From positions 1-43,781 of the forward strand of contig NZ_JAAKZW010000037.1 in the NCBI RefSeq assembly GCF_011044995.1: DNA of 43,781 bases, read 5' to 3'. A program made the position numbers and the translations under genes. Positions 39,918 through 43,781 of this stretch are shown piece by piece. This DNA is from Streptomyces mesophilus. GTDB lineage: Bacteria > Actinomycetota > Actinomycetes > Streptomycetales > Streptomycetaceae. Numbering within the stretch: the first letter of the stretch is position 1; each line of letters starts with the position of its first letter. The notes under the pieces were generated by a model that saw only the letters and a list, made by a program, of their open reading frames with translations, was not told where the DNA came from and did no database searches.

Positions 39918-40259
39918 TCAGTCGGTGGCCGCCACCGCCTCCTCGACCGAGGTGTGAATCGGGAACACCTTGGTCAGACCGGTGATACGGAAGATCTTCA
40001 GGATGCGCTCCTGGTTGCACACCAGGCGCAGCGAACCCTCATGGGCGCGCACTCGCTTCAGACCACCCACCAACACGCCGAGTCCGGTGGAGTCGAGGAA
40101 GTCCACGCCCTCCATGTCGACGACAAGGTGGAAACTGCCGTCGTTCACCAGCTCGACCAGCTGCTCGCGCAGCTTGGGCGCGGTATACACATCGATTTCG
40201 CCACCGACCTCGACGACCGTACGATCGCCGACGGTACGGGTCGACAGGGACAGGTCCAC
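39918..40259 (-). CDS. bldG: Anti-anti-sigma factor BldG
   Basis: 113 residues from GTG with ggagg upstream. STAS domain: [27 protein letters not shown], then [27 protein letters not shown]. Ser57 in DSTGLG is the known phosphorylation site. In S. coelicolor bldG is needed for aerial hyphae and antibiotic production, and the protein is phosphorylated and cycled by partner switching. The sequence is very close to BldG as I know it, and its neighbours (anti-sigma, hppA, helicase) match. Transcripts of bldG alone and of bldG with the anti-sigma gene are known, in line with the hairpins between them. Confidence 0.97.
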
Positions 40260-40338
40260 GGATCCTCCAGCACCTTGCTATCGGGCAGTCGCCCCCTGGT
40301 CTCCTGGCTTGCAGGACTGGGGCGGAACGCCAGCCGCG

Positions 40339-42816
40339 ATGGCATTCAATCACTTACGGGCGGGCGAGCACGACGCCTTGGGAGCATTGTCCGTCACGCC
40401 AGTGACACACTCGGTGCCGATGGCCACGAATCACCGCCCCGACCGGCGCAGCGACGACCGCCAGGAGCCGCCCGCTACGGGGCCCTCCGGGCGGCCTTCT
40501 CCGCGCACGGTGCTCGACCGGCTCGCCTCGGGGGAGAGCCGGTCCGCGCGCCTCACTCATACGGAGCACTTGCCCCCGCGTGCGGGCCGTCATGCTCTTT
40601 GGCCGGACCGTATCCGGCCGGAAGTGATCGCCGCACTGAACTCGGCCGGAATCGATCACCCCTGGGCCCACCAGGCACTCGCCGCCGAACACGCTCTGGA
40701 CGGCGAATCCGTGGTCGTCGCCACCGGTACGGCCTCGGGCAAGTCCCTGGCCTATCTGATGCCGGTCCTGTCCGCCCTCCTCGACGGCTCCGAGGCACCC
40801 AACGGCCGCGGCGCGACGGCGCTGTACCTCGCCCCGACGAAGGCCCTCGCGGCCGACCAGTGCCGCGCGGTCAAGGAACTGGCCGCGCCCCTCGGCCACG
40901 CCGTCCGGCCCGCGGTCTACGACGGGGACACCCCCGTCGAGGAACGCGAATGGGTACGTCAGTACGCCAACTACGCCCTGACCAATCCGGACATGCTGCA
41001 CCGCGGGATACTCCCCTCCCACCCCCGCTGGTCCTCCTTCCTGCGCGCCCTGCGCTATGTCGTCATCGACGAGTGCCACACCTACCGAGGCGTCTTCGGC
41101 TCCCATGTCGCCCAAGTCCTTAGGCGCCTGCGCCGCTTGTGCGCCCGCTACGGCTCGGACCCCGTCTTCCTGCTCGCCTCCGCCACCGCGGCCGACCCCT
41201 CCATAGCGGCCGAGCGCCTCACCGGCCTCCCGGTCAAGGAGGTCGCCGACGACGCCTCGCCCCGCGGCGAGCTGGTCTTCGCCCTGTGGGAGCCGCCGCT
41301 CACCGAGCTCCACGGCGAGAAGGGCGCACCCGTCCGCCGCACGGCCACGGCCGAGACCGCCGACCTGCTGACCGACCTGACGCTCCAGGGCCGACGCTCG
41401 ATCGCCTTCGTACGGTCCCGGCGCGGCGCCGAGCTGGTCTCCGTGATCGCCCAGGAACGCCTGGCCGAGATCGACCGCTCGCTCGTCGGGCGCGTCGCCG
41501 CGTACCGCGGCGGCTACCTGCCGCACGAACGCCGCGCGCTGGAACGCGCCCTGCACTCCGGCGAACTCCTCGGCCTCGCCGCGACCACCGCCCTGGAGCT
41601 CGGCGTCGACATCTCGGGCCTGGACGCGGTGGTGATCGCCGGCTATCCGGGCACCCGCGCCTCGCTGTGGCAGCAGGCAGGGCGGGCCGGGCGCGCGGGG
41701 CAGGGTGCGCTGGCCGTCCTGGTCGCCCGGGACGACCCCTTGGACACCTTTCTCGTGCACCACCCCGAGGCGCTCTTCCATCAGCCGGTCGAATCTACGG
41801 TCCTGGACCCCGACAACCCGTATGTACTCGCTCCTCACTTGTGCGCGGCAGCTTCCGAACTGCCGTTGACGGAGGGGGATTTCGCCTTGTTCGGGCCGAC
41901 CGTGCCGGAGCTGCTGCCGCAGCTGGAGTCGGCCGGCCTCCTTCGCCGCCGTACGAAGGCATGGCACTGGACCCGCCGCGAACGCGCCGCCGACCTCACC
42001 GACATCCGGGGCGAGGGCGGCAGCCCCGTCCAGGTCGTCGAGGCGGGCACCGGACGGCTGCTCGGCACCGTGGACGCCTCGGCCGCCCATACTGCGGTCC
42101 ACGAGGGCGCGGTCCACCTCCACCAAGGCCGTACGTACCTGGTGAAGGAGCTCGACCTCGACGAGTCGGTCGCCCTCGTCCAGGAGGCCAACCCGTCCTA
42201 CTCCACGACCGCCCGGGACACCACGGCCATCTCCGTCCTGGACACCGACGTCTCGGTGCCCTGGGGGGACGGCCGCCTCTGCTACGGCTCCGTCGAAGTC
42301 ACCAACCAGGTCGTCTCCTTTCTGCGCCGCCGGCTCATCACCGGCGAGGTACTCGGTGAGCAGAAGCTGGACCTTCCGCCGCGCACCCTGCGTACGCGTG
42401 CCGTGTGGTGGACGGTCACCGAGGACCAGCTCGATGCCGCCCGGATCAACCCCGAGATCCTCGGCGGCGCCCTGCACGCCGCCGAGCACGCCTCGATCGG
42501 GATGCTCCCGCTGTTCGCCACCTGCGACCGGTGGGACATCGGCGGTGTCTCGGTGCCGCTGCACCCGGACACGCTCCTGCCGACCGTCTTCGTCTACGAC
42601 GGTCACCCGGGCGGCGCGGGCTTCGCGGAACGCGCCTTCCACACCGCCCGCTCCTGGCTGACGGCCACGCGAGCCGCGATCGCCTCCTGCGAGTGCGAGG
42701 CCGGCTGCCCGTCGTGCGTCCAGTCCCCCAAGTGCGGCAACGGCAACGATCCGCTGCACAAACGGGGCGCGGTGCGATTGCTCACGGAGCTGCTACGGGG
42801 GGCTCCGGAGGAGTAG
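40339..42816 (+). CDS. DEAD/H-box superfamily 2 helicase with C-terminal four-cysteine domain (MrfA/YprA-like)
   Basis: 825 residues from ATG at MAFNHLRAGEHDALGAL; an ATG at 40420 (MATNHRPDRR) is an alternative, and neither has a clear ribosome site. Helicase motifs: Walker A ATGTASGKS (Lys135), Ia YLAPTKALAADQ, DECH box (244-247, VVIDECHTYRG), III LLASATA, V GLAATTALELGVDISGLDAVV and VI QQAGRAGRAGQ. The C-terminal DUF1998-type region has a Cys cluster at 784, 786, 790, 793 and 799 (CECEAGCPSCVQSPKC), typical of the MrfA group, in which four Cys bind zinc. MrfA acts with an exonuclease in repair of mitomycin damage in Bacillus. No partner nuclease lies alongside. The gene is divergent from bldG by 79 bp. 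Confidence 0.92.
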   Translation: MAFNHLRAGEHDALGALSVTPVTHSVPMATNHRPDRRSDDRQEPPATGPSGRPSPRTVLDRLASGESRSARLTHTEHLPPRAGRHALWPDRIRPEVIAALNSAGIDHPWAHQALAAEHALDGESVVVATGTASGKSLAYLMPVLSALLDGSEAPNGRGATALYLAPTKALAADQCRAVKELAAPLGHAVRPAVYDGDTPVEEREWVRQYANYALTNPDMLHRGILPSHPRWSSFLRALRYVVIDECHTYRGVFGSHVAQVLRRLRRLCARYGSDPVFLLASATAADPSIAAERLTGLPVKEVADDASPRGELVFALWEPPLTELHGEKGAPVRRTATAETADLLTDLTLQGRRSIAFVRSRRGAELVSVIAQERLAEIDRSLVGRVAAYRGGYLPHERRALERALHSGELLGLAATTALELGVDISGLDAVVIAGYPGTRASLWQQAGRAGRAGQGALAVLVARDDPLDTFLVHHPEALFHQPVESTVLDPDNPYVLAPHLCAAASELPLTEGDFALFGPTVPELLPQLESAGLLRRRTKAWHWTRRERAADLTDIRGEGGSPVQVVEAGTGRLLGTVDASAAHTAVHEGAVHLHQGRTYLVKELDLDESVALVQEANPSYSTTARDTTAISVLDTDVSVPWGDGRLCYGSVEVTNQVVSFLRRRLITGEVLGEQKLDLPPRTLRTRAVWWTVTEDQLDAARINPEILGGALHAAEHASIGMLPLFATCDRWDIGGVSVPLHPDTLLPTVFVYDGHPGGAGFAERAFHTARSWLTATRAAIASCECEAGCPSCVQSPKCGNGNDPLHKRGAVRLLTELLRGAPEE

Positions 42817-43213
42817 CGGCCCCTGCCGCTACCGGAAAGGTCACCCGAGGCTCCGCGGGAGCAACGGGCCTGGCCTCGCGCGAGGCGATCACCCGAGGCC
42901 CCGCAGGAGCAACGGGCAAACTCCTGCCTCGCGCGCAGGCGCTGACCGCGGCCTCAACGCCCGGATTCCGCACCCGGACCAGCCCAGCGCCCGACTTCCG
43001 CACCCCGGACCAACCCAGCGTCTGGGTTCCGCCTCAGCGCCTAAGTTCCGTGCCCGCCCAGATCAGCGCCTGGCTACCGTCTCAGCGCCTGGGTTCCGCA
43101 CCCGCCCACCTCCTCGTACGGCTGCCCACTTCAGCGCCTGGCTTCCGCACCCACCTCAGGGCCTGCCTTCGCCCCCGTCCGCCTCAGAGCCTGGCTCACG
43201 CACTCCGCCCACC
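42817..43213. other. Intergenic degenerate repeat tract
   Basis: About 400 bp without a credible gene. A 29-bp segment (tcacccgaggctccgcggga...) at 42841-42869 recurs at 42889-42917 with two differences. From 42953 onward a degenerate unit of about 30 bp with the core CAGCGCCTGG-N-TTCCGCACCCGCCCA recurs about ten times, with spacing of 18 to 48 bp. The tract runs into the 3' end of the TadE-like gene, whose stop lies in one unit. Open frames here follow the repeats and look spurious. Confidence 0.75.
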
Positions 43214-43702
43214 TCAGGGCGCAGCCCCTGAACTCCCGACGCTCGCCCCCACCTCAGGCGCCGGCGGCCCCGCCCGCGAGCGCACCGCCGACGACATGGG
43301 TCCCGACCGTGCTCGTACTGTCACGTCCGCGATCTCGCCCCGCACCGCGCACCGCACCACGTCCGTGCCCTGTGCCCGTGCCACCCGCCCTGCTCCCGCA
43401 CACGCGTCCTCCTGCCCCCGCAGGGCGTGGTCCGCGGCCGCGAGCGCCGCCAAGTCCGCCGCCGCGCCCGCCCGATGGCGCGCGACCATGGCCTGGGCCA
43501 TGAGCAGCAGGCCGGCAAGGATGAGACACAGCGCGCCGATCAGCCCGACCACCCATACGGTCGCCGAACCCTGATCGTCCCGCGCACGCGCCCCGAGCCG
43601 CCCGCGAGCACCCACCGCGGTTGAGCGCCCACGGGCACCCAACCCGGTCTGGCACCGGCGGGCACCCACGCCGACCCTCTGACCACGCGCCCCCAGCCCC
43701 AA
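43214..43702 (-). CDS. Rv3654c-family TadE-like protein
   Basis: Up to 162 residues. The recognisable part is DQGSATVWVVGLIGALCLILAGLLLMAQAMVARHRAGAAADLAALAAADHALRGQEDACAGAGRVARAQG: one membrane helix after a prepilin-like GSATVW segment, then the Ala-rich AADLAALAAA. These are hallmarks of the actinobacterial Rv3654c/TadE-like minor pilin group. The N-terminal 42 residues are a low-complexity G-A-R run, so the true start may be a later GTG (43615) or a downstream codon. The family works with TadA-type pilus or secretion genes, which would lie beyond the right edge of the window. The C-terminus overlaps the degenerate repeat tract. Confidence 0.7.
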   Translation of the reverse strand: MGLGARGQRVGVGARRCQTGLGARGRSTAVGARGRLGARARDDQGSATVWVVGLIGALCLILAGLLLMAQAMVARHRAGAAADLAALAAADHALRGQEDACAGAGRVARAQGTDVVRCAVRGEIADVTVRARSGPMSSAVRSRAGPPAPEVGASVGSSGAAP

Positions 43703-43781
43703 CTCCCGTATCTGCGCAGGCCCTCCAGTCTGCGCAGGCGCTCCAGCACCCGTCTGCCGAAGCAGTCGACCTCCCCGCCCC
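43703..43781. other. Window edge, no gene called
   Basis: These 79 bp lie upstream of the TadE-like gene. A continuing low-complexity frame is open on the minus strand, but nothing recognisable is encoded; neighbouring tad genes may start beyond the edge. Confidence 0.3.

Noticed and set aside
40354..42759. 801-codon open frame opposite the helicase
   Set aside because: The helicase motifs on the plus strand are unambiguous, and the antisense frame lacks any.
42782..43003. 73-codon minus-strand frame with PVAPA repeats
   Set aside because: It overlaps the helicase end and follows the 48-bp DNA repeat; no ribosome site or known family.
42953..43270. CRISPR-like array
   Set aside because: Unit length and spacing are irregular, units drift widely, there are no unique spacers and no cas genes.

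Overview
The window is high-GC actinobacterial chromosome, almost certainly Streptomyces. Codon third positions are strongly G/C, GTG and TTG starts are common, and stop/start overlaps (ATGA, GTGA, TTGA) are frequent. The right half follows a gene order I recall from streptomycete chromosomes: holB - tmk (fused to an MFS-like domain) - topA - small membrane protein - methyltransferase - lipoprotein - hppA - anti-sigma - bldG - DEAD/H helicase - TadE-like protein. I see no insertion sequence, prophage or CRISPR array. The only RNA gene is a tRNA-Thr(CGU) near 7.5 kb.

Layout. 1-2.5 kb: a DUF2786 gene coupled to an HxlR regulator that is divergent from a QorB-like NAD(P)H-binding protein. 2.5-5.3 kb: a nitrilase-family hydrolase and a family-A DNA polymerase-like protein, divergent. 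5.3-7.4 kb: a SigE-family ECF sigma factor and the membrane-anchored protein downstream of it. 7.5-8.3 kb: the tRNA and a PPOX-fold protein. 8.3-14.0 kb: a regulatory island with a SigB/F/G-type sigma factor, a STAS/anti-sigma pair, a PAS/GAF-PP2C phosphatase, a cobalamin-binding sensor, and a second STAS/anti-sigma pair coupled to the sensor by overlapping codons. 14.2-15.6 kb: a small repeat-bearing protein with a SigB-like promoter, a PRC-barrel protein and a DUF6817-like protein. 15.7-20.2 kb: two MFS exporters flanking a TetR regulator, then a LysE-type exporter with a possible 34-codon coupled leader. 20.2-24.0 kb: an ECF41 sigma factor with its FAD oxidoreductase partner and a secreted alpha/beta-hydrolase lipoprotein. 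24.1-31.6 kb: the replication and topology genes holB, tmk and topA. 31.8-36.5 kb: a small membrane protein, an MFS/MarR divergent pair, a methyltransferase and a lipoprotein. 36.7-40.3 kb: hppA, then the bldG operon. 40.3-43.8 kb: an MrfA-like helicase, a degenerate repeat tract and a TadE-like gene.

The best candidate for an undescribed system is the partner-switching island at 8.3-14.0 kb. The cobalamin protein keeps most of the CarH-type B12 pocket (Trp68, Glu78, His79, His118) but has Ala where CarH has its light-state upper ligand His. Its stop overlaps the start of an anti-sigma antagonist, whose stop in turn overlaps the likely start of an anti-sigma kinase. This suggests a B12- or light-responsive input to a SigB-type stress network.

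A second theme runs across the window: many genes end, and a few begin, in short tandem duplications that include the stop or start codon (near 1.1, 2.4, 5.3, 6.8, 10.3, 14.2, 20.2, 34.2, 35.9 and 43.2 kb). Several unexplained palindromes also lie upstream of topA, the MFS/MarR pair, the nitrilase and hppA.
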